From Branchiostoma floridae (Eukaryota; Chordata; Leptocardii; Amphioxiformes; Branchiostomatidae): DNA of 64,000 nucleotides. Positions 43,501-54,700 of the stretch are shown piece by piece. Under the pieces are notes generated by a model. It was not told the DNA's origin. It saw only the letters and a program-made list of their open reading frames with translations, and did not search any database. Within the stretch, counting starts at the first letter, position 1; each line of letters begins with the position of its first letter. The DNA is taken from assembly GCF_000003815.2 (NCBI RefSeq), contig NC_049982.1:27199737-27263736 (forward strand), read 5' to 3'. The translations under genes were made by a program, and so were the position numbers.

Positions 43501-45757
43501 ATCATACAGTTAAAACTTAAAAGAATCAGTTTTGACAATTTACAAAGTGAAGAACCGCTAACAGTTTTCAGCATGCGTATTTCCTAACTTGGTCAGTCCC
43601 CTATTACTATTCGACCAGGTGGGATTCTGCTAGAGACTACAAAAACAACAGAACCAAGCGGTTAGCCTGCTAGAAATATCTATCTTTAAAGCTGTAACGC
43701 TAGTTCACCATTATCCGCGGGGTAACCTATATCCGTTATTAAAAAAGACAGCCTTAGGGCTGTCTAGTCAACGGACGGTGGTTACAAACTACAAATACTA
43801 GAGTTTGATATGGCAACGGATATAGGTTACTCCAATACTAAGAATATTGCGTGTTTGATGTAACAACGGATATAGGCTACCCGTGGATAAAGGTGAACTA
43901 GTATTATACAGAACTTGCACAATCACCTGGTGTACCGAAAGTGCGAAATGGAACGAAATGAAACTTTCCATTTCGTTCCATTTCGCACTTTTGGTACACC
44001 TATTTCGTACATTATCAAAGTTATTTTGTTGCTTTGTGTGTATTACCATTGAGTGTCCGAGCAGGAAGATCGGTACATCCGGGTATCGAGCTCGCATCAC
44101 GTCCACATGCTGAAGAATGTCTCTGGCGAGGATGTCGAAGTTTTCCACACACAGTCTCTCTCCTTCACTCTGGCCATGGCCAACTGGATTCAAATATATC
44201 ATATGGGAAAACGTTCACAGTGTTTACATTGAAGTCGTAGGAGAAATTTTAGTACCCGAAGCTCGAAGTCACAAAAAAATCATGATGTTTCACGTTTTGG
44301 CCAACATTATATCTTGATTTTACTTTACGTTTGGGACCGCATTGTTAGCAGCGACACCTACCTGCAGTGCGAAGTAGAACCAGTGAGTATTGCACAGAGG
44401 AAGGTGACAGACGGATGTGGTTGTATATGTTTTGATTGTGACTATTACAAGGATACCCGCGGCAAGTTTTTCATCACGCGTACGGTTTCAATGAAGACGA
44501 CATCACATCCATTTTATCTCATATGACGTCCAAATCTATTATTGAGAAGTAACTGCATGATAGTATGCATGATTAAAGTATGTATGTATGTATGTATGTT
44601 TACCGTGGTCATGCCCGAAGACTAAGAAGCCATGGTTGTTGAGAAGCTGCGCCAGTATGGGACCGAGGACTCCACAGTGACTTCCCCGTCCGTGAGACAA
44701 GAATAGCAAAGCTCTAGAAAGGGACAGAATGATAAGGATCTTAAACTATTATTGAAATATATACTATTATTAGAATATTTCACTATCCAAGAGACAGTCA
44801 GATATAAAGTATGAATAAACTAGCCATTCATCAGAGATTTATTACCTCCCTCCAAAAAAAAATAAGACTCAAAATAGAGGACAACACCACTTTTCCCTTG
44901 CATCAAATGCTATCTAATCAAGGCCACAGATTGTCCAGGACAAAATATACAAAAATCGGAAGTTTTTCTGCAGGGCAGGGTCAGTCCGCAAGAGGCCTAA
45001 TATCGACATCATCTACCCACATACTGAATATCAAAACAATCCATCCAGAGGTTCCAATGTTGTATCTGCGTCCCGGACACAAAACAAACAAACTGGCTTA
45101 TAATAGCAGTCTCTGTATTTGTGCTTTAGATAACAACATATGACCTTTGATCTCTTATATGTGTTTATCCACTAGATAATCCACCTTGTTGTATCATTAC
45201 AGACAGTTGTTACCCAGTTTCTGAGTAATGGGGATATTGTGCTCGAGGCACACGGGGCCCCCATTTTACGTCCCTCCCGAAAGACGTTGCAGTTCAAACC
45301 ATGGTACCGTTCCCCGGATTCAAACCGGGGTCTCCCCGTTCTGCTATGGTCATATTTCCAATCCGGTGCCGTAGCGAAGTTTGCGGAAACGTAAAACAAA
45401 AGTGTTTATCAAGAAATATACACAAATTATGCTCAGGAATAATTTCTTCATATCTTGTGTGTCTTGTGTGTCTTCCTTCCTGAATGCTGTCCGGCCGGGC
45501 CCCAGTATGAAAATACGACCGAAGCATTAACGTCTAATTGGAACATAGGAGCTCAACTCTGAAGCTGCTACCAGTTGAGATACAGACCAGAAAAGACTTA
45601 TGACCTTGATCGAAATGACGCACCTGAGTTTCTGGTTCGGTTCCCATGTCCTACAGTACAGGTACTGTCCGTCTGAGTTTACAATGTGCGGTACGGTACT
45701 GTAGCTCACACCCTGAGGCGTACAGCGGTCCGGATCTGTACCGGTTTCAGAGGCCAT
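37534..45757 (-). CDS. MGLL: Monoglyceride lipase, alpha/beta hydrolase
   Basis: A serine hydrolase that cleaves monoacylglycerols (including 2-arachidonoylglycerol in vertebrates) to fatty acid and glycerol. Minus-strand exons are 45624-45757, 44604-44713, 44047-44183, 43355-43441, 42780-42869, 41654-41729, exon 7 (38433-38572 or its copy 39966-40105) and 37534-37653. Phases agree throughout, giving about 297 aa against about 303 in human. Visible features are the oxyanion HG motif in FLSHGRGSH (exon 2), GHDH then [10 protein letters not shown] across exons 2-3, nucleophile Ser in LLGHSM|GG (exons 3-4), DPL...G (exon 6), catalytic Asp in [10 protein letters not shown] (exon 7) and catalytic His in [11 protein letters not shown] (exon 8). 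The exon 4 donor (GCC|GTCACC) is non-consensus; it was chosen because it keeps phase and alignment. Exon 7 is duplicated, as described separately. Confidence 0.95.
37770..37935. mobile_element. Short TIR element related to 11367-11985
   Basis: GGCTCTGCTAGAACAGACTG at the left returns inverted as CAGCCCAGTTTATCAGCAG at the right, with ACTGAGGTTTCC/AAAACCTCAG inside. Its right part is included in the 1533-bp tandem duplication, whose left breakpoint (37815) cuts through it. Confidence 0.7.
37815..39347. repeat. 1533-bp tandem duplication, unit 1
   Basis: Identical by eye to 39348-40880. The junction reads AACTGTC-CTGTTGTGG, and only about 2 bp are shared by the breakpoints. The unit holds a truncated TIR element, a TAACGCTAG MITE (38181-38412), MGLL exon 7 (38433-38572) and AT-rich DNA with several ATGCAAAT-type octamers. 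Confidence 0.95.
38433..38572 (-). other. MGLL: MGLL exon 7, distal copy
   Basis: 140-nt exon with acceptor CTACAG and donor AAG|GTGACT. It enters in phase 1 and leaves in phase 0, and encodes the catalytic Asp motif HGGDDEVVD. The exon is not symmetric: if this copy followed the other in one mRNA, the frame would shift and meet a stop after about 11 codons (GGT TGA). Only one copy can be used per functional transcript. Confidence 0.9.
39348..40880. repeat. 1533-bp tandem duplication, unit 2
   Basis: Second unit, with MITE copy 39714-39945 and MGLL exon 7 copy 39966-40105. No difference from unit 1 was noticed. Either it is very recent or it is an assembly duplicate of one locus or allele. 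Confidence 0.95.
39966..40105 (-). other. MGLL: MGLL exon 7, proximal copy
   Basis: Same sequence and splice sites as 38433-38572. In transcript order it comes first after exon 6 (41654-41729). Exon 6 ends TAC G| and this exon supplies GA, making the Gly codon that continues into [11 protein letters not shown]. Confidence 0.9.
41328..41636. repeat. CA-rich minisatellite in MGLL intron 6
   Basis: Many copies of CACACGCACGCAAACAA with variants containing CTACG, ending in plain (CA)n. It begins about 18 bp inside the intron after exon 6. ORFs on both strands rich in Cys/Val or His/Thr/Arg are products of the repeat. Confidence 0.95.
41771..42306. mobile_element. 536-bp TIR element, ATGGATGACATC family
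   Basis: 30-bp ends with one mismatch: CCACTGCAAGTAAATTTTAT continuing GGATGACATC at the left, and GATGTCATCCATAAAATTTA continuing CTTGCTGTGG at the right. It lies in MGLL intron 5. On the minus strand, 41980-42080 looks like an exon: TTTTTCAG, about 102 open nt, then CAG|GTAATG. It does not match the lipase. Confidence 0.88.
43110..43215. repeat. Dispersed repeat, relative of 9620-9740
   Basis: Shares GTGTCCTGCCACTTGCTACA, then TAATGTAATC, GTGTCTGCTA and CATGGTGAC in order with the copy in the zinc-finger gene. It lies in MGLL intron 4. Confidence 0.6.
43695..43906. mobile_element. TAACGCTAG-family MITE in MGLL intron 3
   Basis: TAACGCTAGTTCACCATTAT and GGATAAAGGTGAACTAGTATTA bound it. The inner GGATATAGG motif occurs twice, at 43818 and 43868, so the right part is internally duplicated. 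Confidence 0.88.
43929..44000. repeat. Near-perfect 32-bp hairpin in MGLL intron 3
   Basis: Arms 43929-43960 and 43969-44000 are inverted with a single mismatch (a G-U pair in RNA) around an 8-nt loop. The arm starts GGTGTACCGAAAGTGCGAAA. It lies 22 bp after a MITE and 47 bp before exon 3 on the + strand map. Size and shape would suit a small-RNA precursor, or it may be a tiny MITE. Confidence 0.85.
44320..44400. repeat. Dispersed repeat shared with 60220-60300
   Basis: TTTGGGACCGCATTGTTAGC and AGCGACACCTACCTGCAGTG recur with small changes at 60230-60275, followed in both by GAA-TAGAACCAGT-AGTAT. No known family recognised. Confidence 0.6.
44572..44600. repeat. (GTAT)n microsatellite at the MGLL exon 2 donor
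   Basis: Tetranucleotide run ending two bases from the exon 2 donor; on the minus strand the intron begins GTAAACATACATACATAC. Length variation here would change the sequence just after the splice site. Confidence 0.8.
45140..45400 (-). repeat. tRNA-headed SINE-like repeat in MGLL intron 1
   Basis: On the minus strand a box-B-like GGTTTGAATCC follows GGGGAGACCCC near 45330, then a body with GAGGGACGTAAAATGGGGG, CCTCGAGCAC and CCATTACTCAGAAACTGGG. The body matches the 5S-headed repeat at 50345-50625. A second partial tRNA-like head (CTCAACTGGTAGCAG, minus strand) lies at 45540-45600 and resembles 59485-59595. Confidence 0.65.
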
Positions 45758-47240
45758 TTTACGTCACACTGATTAAACATTAACGTGTTGACCTTTGTCA
45801 CTCATTCCACGGAGATCATGAGCTTACGGTCATACATAACAGCTGATTCAGTTCTTTTTACAACTAAACGTTTTCTTAAAAAAGGACATCTGAAATGTTG
45901 ATGACTTGACATTATGACATGAGAAACAAATGTACAGGATTGGAGCAAAAATATTGCGTCTTATTTTTGGAAATTAGACTTTGCGTATTATTTTTAGGGA
46001 CTACTGTATTTGGCCGTTTATGGTGTCCATTTTGAAGATGTAGCCATCTTGTTTTTTTTAACAAATTGTTCAGTCTGTCGATGATGAAGATCCATGGAAT
46101 AAAGTTCTTGTGGCCTTAGTATAGAAAACGTTTTTCTCCAAAATGTTCAATGTTGTAAATACGTAGACACAGCAGAAGTATTGTTTTTGTCCGAAATGGA
46201 GAATGTGTAACCTTTCTTTCAACGTGTTCAGATCAAAACAATAAGGAACCATATAATGTTAGCAATGATATGATTAGTCTCAATTGTACAAATGACTATG
46301 TTTGAAATCCAATGTGAGTAATTGTACCTTTAGCTCACGACGGCAAACTATTTGATTTGGTCCTCTGTCTCTGCTGATGTCGTTATATATTAAAATCACC
46401 TGATGTCGTGGTCTACAAGACAAAAGCAAACACTTGACCTCGTTGGTCACATTTTTGTTAAGAAACACTTATCAAAAAGAGAACGGGTGTGAGTGAATCA
46501 AAACCTAGTTCTTTGGCCACGCCTGGGTAAATTGCTGTCGTATTGAGGTCACCCGAGTTAGCGCCGAATGGCAGATCACTCTAGGACCTTACTGTTTCAG
46601 GAAGCCTACTTGTAATCTGCTTGTAATTCAGCCCCTGGCTGCGAAAAGGGTGTAGTCGACCCACCCAGTAACAGACCGACAGCTACAGGTAGCGAACTAC
46701 CGATACAGGGCAAACGCATCGATTTCATGTCGTGGGATTTTAATCCCTTCACCAATCCTGCCCTGTTACTGCTCTAGAAACCATACATGTCTGTTCAGAA
46801 TGACTCATTTTCCTGTACGCTACTCCCATGCGTTAAATATGCATCTATTTATTTATTCAATTCAGATCTGTACTCTTTAACCATGGTAACTCTCTCAGTG
46901 GCTAAGCACTGCATTCCATATACAGTGTTTGCATAGTTCAATAAATGTATATACATAACAAACAAAGACCATCATACAAAACAAAATCATATCCATGCTC
47001 TTAGTCGTTATCCGTACCATAAATCCTAAGATCAGGGGTCAGATGTCAGCATTGATGTTTTTAGAAGTTTCTTTATAAAGAGTGGTCAGTTGTGGTCACT
47101 CTAACGGAAAATGCACCTCTGTATGCAAATTTCATTCAGCCAGATTCGAGTCTGACTTTAGGAAGCTGCAATGATATATTTGTATTGTACCAAGTTGCAT
47201 AGAAGTGAAACGTTCTATCAAATGTTTGGCCGGGAATGTA
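45758..47240. other. Intergenic region upstream of MGLL
   Basis: Contains the MGLL promoter, presumably just above 45757, although no TATA box is evident. No gene was recognised; ORFs are short. Ends at a mobile element. Confidence 0.5.
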
Positions 47241-48125
47241 ACATGCATTGGCATAATACCGGCCATAAGCCTTATACCGGTCGATTAAAAATAGTGGAAC
47301 TTAAAGAGATCTACACATGCAACAATAGTTATTTCTGAGGTATGCACACTTCAGACATCTAGGTGTCCAATACATAATTTACAAAGCATCGATAACAATA
47401 CATTCGAAGACAAAAGGCCTAAAGTTTTCAGGTCATTTTCGGGGCAGGCGAACTCGTCGTGGGACAAACACACTGTCACGTTCATCGCCAGATTTGTAGA
47501 TAATAATCACATGTGCTCACGGCACAAGACGAGCATGATTCAACAGCAATCTTGAATTTCTTTTGGTGACCTACAACTCGTGTAAAAGTGTGAGGAACCG
47601 TTGCATTATCGCCCGGATCTACGGCTGAATGGGTCAAATTGAACGTACGCCGCCATTTTCCCGCCATTTTTAATGCTACGGCCAGCAGTAAAGTTTTACG
47701 TCATAGCGGTTGTGACGGACCAAAATTAAATGAAAATTCTTGTCAGTATACGCCCATTTTCTCATGACTTTTTGTATGCTCATGCAGATTTTTGTTTTGT
47801 GCAACTACTAACAGGAAAGAAAGGAACAACAGAGGATGTATAAAGGTACATAGCGGCAGTTAATTGTGCCGTGTTTCGTTCGGCCGGTATAGTGCACTCC
47901 CTTCCAACCACGCGCCCGTTCTCCGTGCAATTCCGCGGTGTGTTCCAATTACGATATTATGTTTTTAGCAGGACCAGAGAGACAAAATAATTTACACAGA
48001 AGAAGTGGCAAAGGTAAGCTGTAACAGCAACATGTAACTGGAGAAAATGATGCGTTGATCATTTGCCAAATTAGCATTGCTTGAGAAATTGCAGTAAACC
48101 GACCGGTATTATGCCAATGGATGTT
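47241..48125 (-). mobile_element. 885-bp TIR element with TA duplication, copy B
   Basis: Reverse-orientation relative of 32290-33168: ends ACATGCATTGGCATAATACC and GGTATTATGCCAATGGATGT, flanked by TA on both sides. The ORF at 47482-47667 on the minus strand (MAGKWRRTFNLTHS...) is homologous along its whole length to the copy A ORF, ending LQIWR versus LQIWQ. Non-autonomous; not inserted in a recognisable repeat here. Confidence 0.9.
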
Positions 48126-48594
48126 ATATCAAGGACGCAAAATGGTAAGGAAAATACTCAGCAAAATAACAACAAAACATGAATCAGTATGACGTAGGTG
48201 CGTGGGATTTTTACACACGGATATTCACTGCTGCACGGAGTTCCACGACCCCATACCTTCGCCAAATGATCCTAACCTTTACAACTGCTGTACTAATTGT
48301 GTTTGTCATTAATCATGCAAATATGGTCCTTATTTGCATAGATTATTTCAGTTGATCATCTCCTCCACCAGATACCAGACGTACACAATCTATGTTAAGA
48401 AAAAAGGCTTTTATCGCATTTCCTGATAATTTATGCAAATGAGGATCTCAGAACAGCAGTTTTTTAAAATTCTAGATCATGTGAAGATAAACATTAAACA
48501 TTATATTTCAAATGCTGCATTTCTAGCTGTTTACCATTCCTTGTAAAAGGTATGAGGAAAAATGGACAGGTGAGCATGATTTTCCTGCAGGTGG

Positions 48595-48600
48595 TTTATT
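48595..48600 (-). terminator. AATAAA signal of the mosaic EGF/lectin gene
   Basis: TTTATT on + (AATAAA on minus), about 138 bp beyond the stop at 48738. Confidence 0.55.
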
Positions 48601-48737
48601 GATGTAACGTATTCTATTTCCATGCGGTGCTTCTATCTCTGGTTAGACTCTAAATCAGGCAAAAACGCTAAATTTCAAGGCGTGCATAAAGCAGCCATTG
48701 GCTGGTCGTCGTCAAGCCGGAGGCCCTGGTTGTGACG

Positions 48738-51700
48738 TCACTCAGGCCTGCATGAAAAGGCCGCCACGCCTTCAGGGGTGCAGTTCAAGCCATCCGGACA
48801 GGAGGCGCTGCTGCACTGGTAAGGCAGCCCCCGGGTGGTGGTAGATGCACACAGTGCTCATAAGGGTGAATTTGTTGATATTTTGTCATACAAAGGTGAA
48901 TGTTGTCGATGGGTACTGTACGTTACAGTATGTGCTAAGAGAATTATGTGTAAATGAAGAAAAAAAATTAATGTAACATTTTTAGAAAAGTTTAAAGGAC
49001 TGGCTACATGGAGTCATGCCATCACATGTATTTATAAATAGCTTACCATTCATATGACTATTCATGTCGAGTGATTTGCAAAGCTACTTGAAAATGATAA
49101 TGCTATCGAAATATTATTAGAAATGGCATTAGAAACTAAATTATTCTGAACACTGATATATGTAACAACTATCATAGTATGTAATGAACGTTTACTCACG
49201 AACGCAGACGAAGTAGAAGGTAAAGTCCTGGCAGACGAATCCAAGAGGACACTGGACTTGGGAACACCAATCCGTTTCTGTATAATGATGATGATGATGA
49301 TGATAATGATAATGATGATAATAATAATGATAATGATAACAATAATGATGATGATGGTGATGATGATGCTGATAATAATAATAATACTAAGTCTGGTAGA
49401 GACTACATTAGAAGTGGGCAGTCAATCGCCTGTACGTAGTAGACACCCTGAGAACGATTACTCAAGAGTTACCGAAACGCCAACCAACGGTTTTCCACAG
49501 GCCTTGTTACAAGAACCATATTCCTGTCACACCAACCTGATTCGCAGTGGTCTCCTTGGTAACCGATCGGGCATTGACAGGTGTAGGAGTTGATGTTGTC
49601 ATGGCAACTCCCGCCATTTTGGCACGGGCCGGAGGCACACTCGTCGATGTCTATGGAAATGCATATAAGAACAGGGTTGTCATTAAAATGCGTGTCATAA
49701 AACAACAGCTAGGGGCATCTAGTGTATGTACGTATCGAGTTGAGTATGAATGATCGTATGAAAGCATATAAACAAAGATATAAGAGTATGACAACTGCCG
49801 GATATGGCCAACATTTGAAGGAAATGTCTAATAGATTACTTTGAAAATTTCCATTATATATTAACCTTAGCATCAGGAATCTTGTCTATTGTGGTTGTTA
49901 TGTTCATGTCTTTGTGTGGTCACAGCATGCAGGTTTAGCACTTTTTCCGCAGTATTTCACCTTAGAGGGGCGAAATTCAGTCCAGAATGGCATACTTATG
50001 TCTGCAATACAGCCTATATAGTATACGCAGAATCCCAACTGCAGCCTCATTCTGGTGCCATGACCTCGGATGACCCCGGGAAATCCAACATGGCCGCCAT
50101 AATTGGAATTAACTCTATTGCACGATTTGTTCCTGAAGTGTTATCTTTTACGGAAGAGAGAGAATTTACTGAACGTGCGATTCCAGGAAGCACTGTGTAT
50201 CTTGAGAACTACAGCAGTACTTACCTATCTCACAAGTCTTCCCGTCCAACCCGGCAGGACAGTCGCAGAAGGCGGCAGAGTCGTTGAAGCAGGACGTGCA
50301 GACGCCGCCGTTCTGGCAGATGTTCTGCCCGCAGGGTTTCAGGTCTGAAATTATTATTATCATTATTATCGGGTGTATTTGCAGCCAGTAGGTACCCATT
50401 GTGTTGAGTAATGAGGCTGATTAACGTGGTCGAGACAGCTCCTCGAGCACCGGACCCCCGTTTTACGTCCCTCGATTTCGTGGAATGTTTCGTGAGACTA
50501 CAGCATCTGGTCGTACTTGGTTGGTCTCCCATCCAAGAACTATTATTGAAAATAACCAGACTACGCATTGCTTAACTTCCGAGATCGAGGGATCGGGTGT
50601 ACCAAAGTCAAAGTTGCCCGTACAAATTGCAGATGCTTAGGGGTGGTGTCCATCTCCATTTCTGTAGCCCTTGGGCCACACATTTGTGTAAGTCACTACG
50701 GCAGGGGGCTAGTCCGCTGGTAGTGATGTGTGTTTAACTCCCATACTCTGTCCCAAATGCTGAATGCCAAGCAGAGAAAGCAGCATGTACCATTTTTTAA
50801 GTCTTTGGTATGACTCGGCCGGGGATCGAACTCGCGACCTACCGAATGCAAGGCGAACACTACACACTCGGCCTTTGCACCGGACATTATTACATCTACC
50901 AAATAATTTTTCGCTGTCAGTTAGTAATAAGCTGATTCATGGTCTACGACTTTACTCATTCGCAGTTCAGACAGTAAAACACCTTATTCTGGTAACTATG
51001 AAATCTTACAGCTTACAATTTCCTCATTGCCGTTTTGTCCGAACTCATTCTATTTTTCTGTCATTCCAGCTGACAGTCAAATGTTCATTGGTAACATATA
51101 ATAATAATATAACCATTGCGGATTTTGCTTTCGACTTAAGTGTTGTCGTTGTCATTATTCCATCATTTCTTTTTCATTCTGAGTAGTGTTTTTGTGTGAA
51201 TTTTACTAAATTAGGTGCAAAACACAAACTTGATTTACCATCCTGGCAGACGTAGTTGTGCTGCTCCGTGCACGGTGCTGTCTTGGCCAGGAAGCTGTCC
51301 GAGCTGTCCAGGAGAACACACAGGTCATCACAGGGAGCGGCGGGTTCACTGGCAGACCACTGCAGGGGGACTGGTGGATGGTGAACAAAATTTCATGATT
51401 ATTATCCACGTATAAGACTAGAAATGGCCGTTTTTGTGATGGTTTACAGTTCTTCTGGTTTTCTAAAGAAACAAAAAAAGGGTCATTGACTGCCATTTGT
51501 ATCCCACCTTGCTTACAAAATGTTGTACAGAAAAGATTGTAACAAACGTTACCATTGTTTGAAGCTTTCTAAGCATTCTGTCTGACCCGGTGCAAACATG
51601 CTGCCCACTTTTTAAATGTCCCTAGGGGCGTCATCTTATGCCTAAATGATGTTGCCAATGATGTTAACATTTTTTAAGAAAAAGGGTTAAGTTTAATGTT

Positions 51701-54700
51701 GTAGCAAACGTAACCGGTAACGTTTGTTACCTGCTCTGTAATGCATTACCGATGGGACCGAAAATAATACGTTGCCATTTTTGGCTATGGTTAAAAGAGG
51801 AATTTTTCCTAAACAACCAGGTAGTTTTCACTGAAAATAAAGCCGATTTATTTTTTGACCAAAAAAATGCCATTTTCGACATTTCAATGAGAACGAGTGT
51901 TATACGGCCAGTGGGCTTCAATTTGAAGTACCTGATAAAGGAGCCCCGTGACTGTAGAGAAACACCGCCGGTGCTGTTTTGAAGGCCAGCCAGTTCGACA
52001 CGCCGGAGGTAGCCGCGACCTTGTCAGCGAGGAAACTTTGCTGCTGCTGGTCTGTTATATCCACCAGGTGACCGTCCTGAGCTCGGCAGGCTCGGGCCGC
52101 GTCAAGGTGGGCAGCAGCGGTGGGGGAGAACTGGTAACATTCTCCGGCAAAGATCACTGGAATTTGTGAAAAAGAAAAGTTAACAGACATTTCATTTCAA
52201 TTCAATTTACTGTACTCATATAGTAAGGTTCTAACACGACCAGGATTGTACTCACTTGTAGTCTTGCTGCTTAACATATGGCCGATGAAGGTGGCGCTGT
52301 AGCAGCAAGAATGCCGCCCCAAACGCATTCTCCTACGCAAAGGAACCACAGTCGTGTCAAAACTTACTGTGTTTACGTCTGCTACCTTGTGCACTCAGAC
52401 CAGTTAGGGACCGGCCTACTTATAAATATTAATGAGCTTGCCCTTATATGGGCAGTCAGCCGTTGGGGATCGGGCATAGGAGGATGGAGCCATGTGATAC
52501 GTAACATGATTGGCTGATAGCTTCCCAGCGGCCTTTGCGAGACAGCTTGCGACAACAACAAGCCCAAGAAAGGCCTATTCTCTGATTGGTTGACAGCTTG
52601 TTTGTGGCGACAATCATAATAACCACTGATAGGGCATGAGATAGCAGGGCCCCATAGGCTAATGCCGTTGGGGACCGAGCGTTAGGACCGGGCGTTAGGA
52701 GGATGCCCCAAACGTGGCTCAGTTTGTATCCCCCCTCGTCTCTGTTCATGACTGGAGCTGAGCCACGTTTGGGACGGCATTTTTGCTGCTGCAGCGCCAC
52801 CTACATCGGCTATAAATATAAGCAAAAGAATCAGATCCAGCCATTCTAACCCTGATGATGGTGTCTGACAGACATCGAAACGTTGGAAGGGAGTCCGATT
52901 CTGGTTGTGTTTTGAAGAACCTTACTATATGAGTAATTTACCAACCTGATGTAACTATAAACGGATCAATTCACCTGTAACGTTATAGAGAAGGTAAGTT
53001 ATGAAACAATAACAATAAAAGAAAACATGGCTGGGGTGGATGGACAGAAACCTTCAAGTTGTCTTTCGTTTTGTGGGCCGCCCTCAAACTTGAGAATAAT
53101 ATTGCAATTAGATGTTCAGAATTCGCTTTATTGTTGCGCACCTGTTATAAGATGTAACCCTAAGTAAAGGAGACCTGAAGGTGGACCTCAAAATTCTTCG
53201 TCTTCTTCTTTTAACCTCATTAGGCTAAGGGCTACAAGCACGGTACGTAAGGCGTATACAGGACTGTAAGTTTTGATTCACTCACACCGGGAAGGTTCCC
53301 TATACTCTTTCCGATACGTCTGGCGGGTTCTATTACGCGCGTGGGATTTTAAAGGTCCATCCAGATGAAAGTCAGTATCAACATAGGACTTAAAGAACGA
53401 TATTTTGGGGAAAGAGATGTCTGGAAGGAGAGGGTGGACTTGGTCCGGGCAAGCAGCCCGCAATGATGATGATGATGATGATCAACATACACATCGCTGT
53501 TTGCTATGTTGCTGTTCGGGTGAAAGCAAAAGAAAACCTTACCGTATGGCCGATAAATATCCTACCCGTTTCACAGTTCTTCCCGGTGACATCTTCAGGA
53601 CAGGCACAGCTGTAGCCGTTCACGTGATCGAGGCAGGTCCCTCCCAGCCAACAAGGGTTGCTCGCACACTCGTCTATGTCTGAATTATAGTAAATAAAGA
53701 CTCAAAGATGATTCCAGAATCTGATGAACCATAACATTAGAAGCGTCTTACGCAGTTACCATGTCAACCGATGTAAATGATTAGAACCTAGGATGTGCAC
53801 AATCGTTGATGTCAGCTTATACTTGCATATGTTGCTTTAACAGAAAAGCGCTCGCTGACCTTGATCACAGTTGTGTCCGGTCCAGCCGTCCTCACAGGTA
53901 CACGTCGAACCGTCTGTACACGTTCCGTGGACACAGACACACGCAGGGGCTGGAGACAGAGATGTGTAACACTAGTTCACCTTTATCCGCGGGGTAACCT
54001 ATATCCGTTGCTTTTTTTAAAATGGGGTATTTAGGGGCACTATGTCGACGGACGGTGGTTTCAAAGTACAATATATTAAAAACATTGCATTTTGATTAAA
54101 CAACGGATTTAGGTTACCCCGATATTTAACACCATTGCAGTTTGATATAAAAACGGATATAGGTTATCCCGCGGATAAAGGTGAACTAGCGTTACATCAA
54201 GTTTGTCATTGGCTTCGAGAAGGAAACGAAACGAAGCACAAGATGCAGACTGGGACGGATCTTCAGTGCTGTCTACTGCTGTATGTTTCACCACTCCTAG
54301 CCCCGTCCAATTTCTGCCAAGTCATCATCAATTATTGTTATTTCCTTAGTAATTCAAATTTCATGCGTCTTCTGACCTTACATGTCGGATCATAACCCCC
54401 ACCCCACCCCGAAAAAGGGTGAAAAAAGAGAAGTTGACAGCGTCTTTTGACACGACATCGAGGCTTCATCCTCACCTGCACACAGCGCGTACATGTCGTT
54501 GTAGTTTCCTCCTTGCAGGCCTGTGGTCTGAGTGTCGTAATCCACTCCGTACGCACCGTACAAGCTCCAGCCAGGGATGTACACAAAGGTGTCATCAAGC
54601 GGCTGACACTGACTGCCAGCCCCGTCCGTGTGTCCACACAGCTCACTCGAGAGAGCCCCGAGCGTTGTACATTCGGCATGGTGAAACGTGATGCAGTCTG

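Noticed and set aside
43798-44202. Uninterrupted 134-aa lipase ORF as the real protein
   Set aside because: Only 44047-44183 is exon; the ends of the ORF are intron read-through (MITE on one side, polypyrimidine region on the other).
49258-49593. Met/Ile-rich ORF of 111 aa
   Set aside because: Starts in the ATG/ATA microsatellite and crosses real exons on the other strand.
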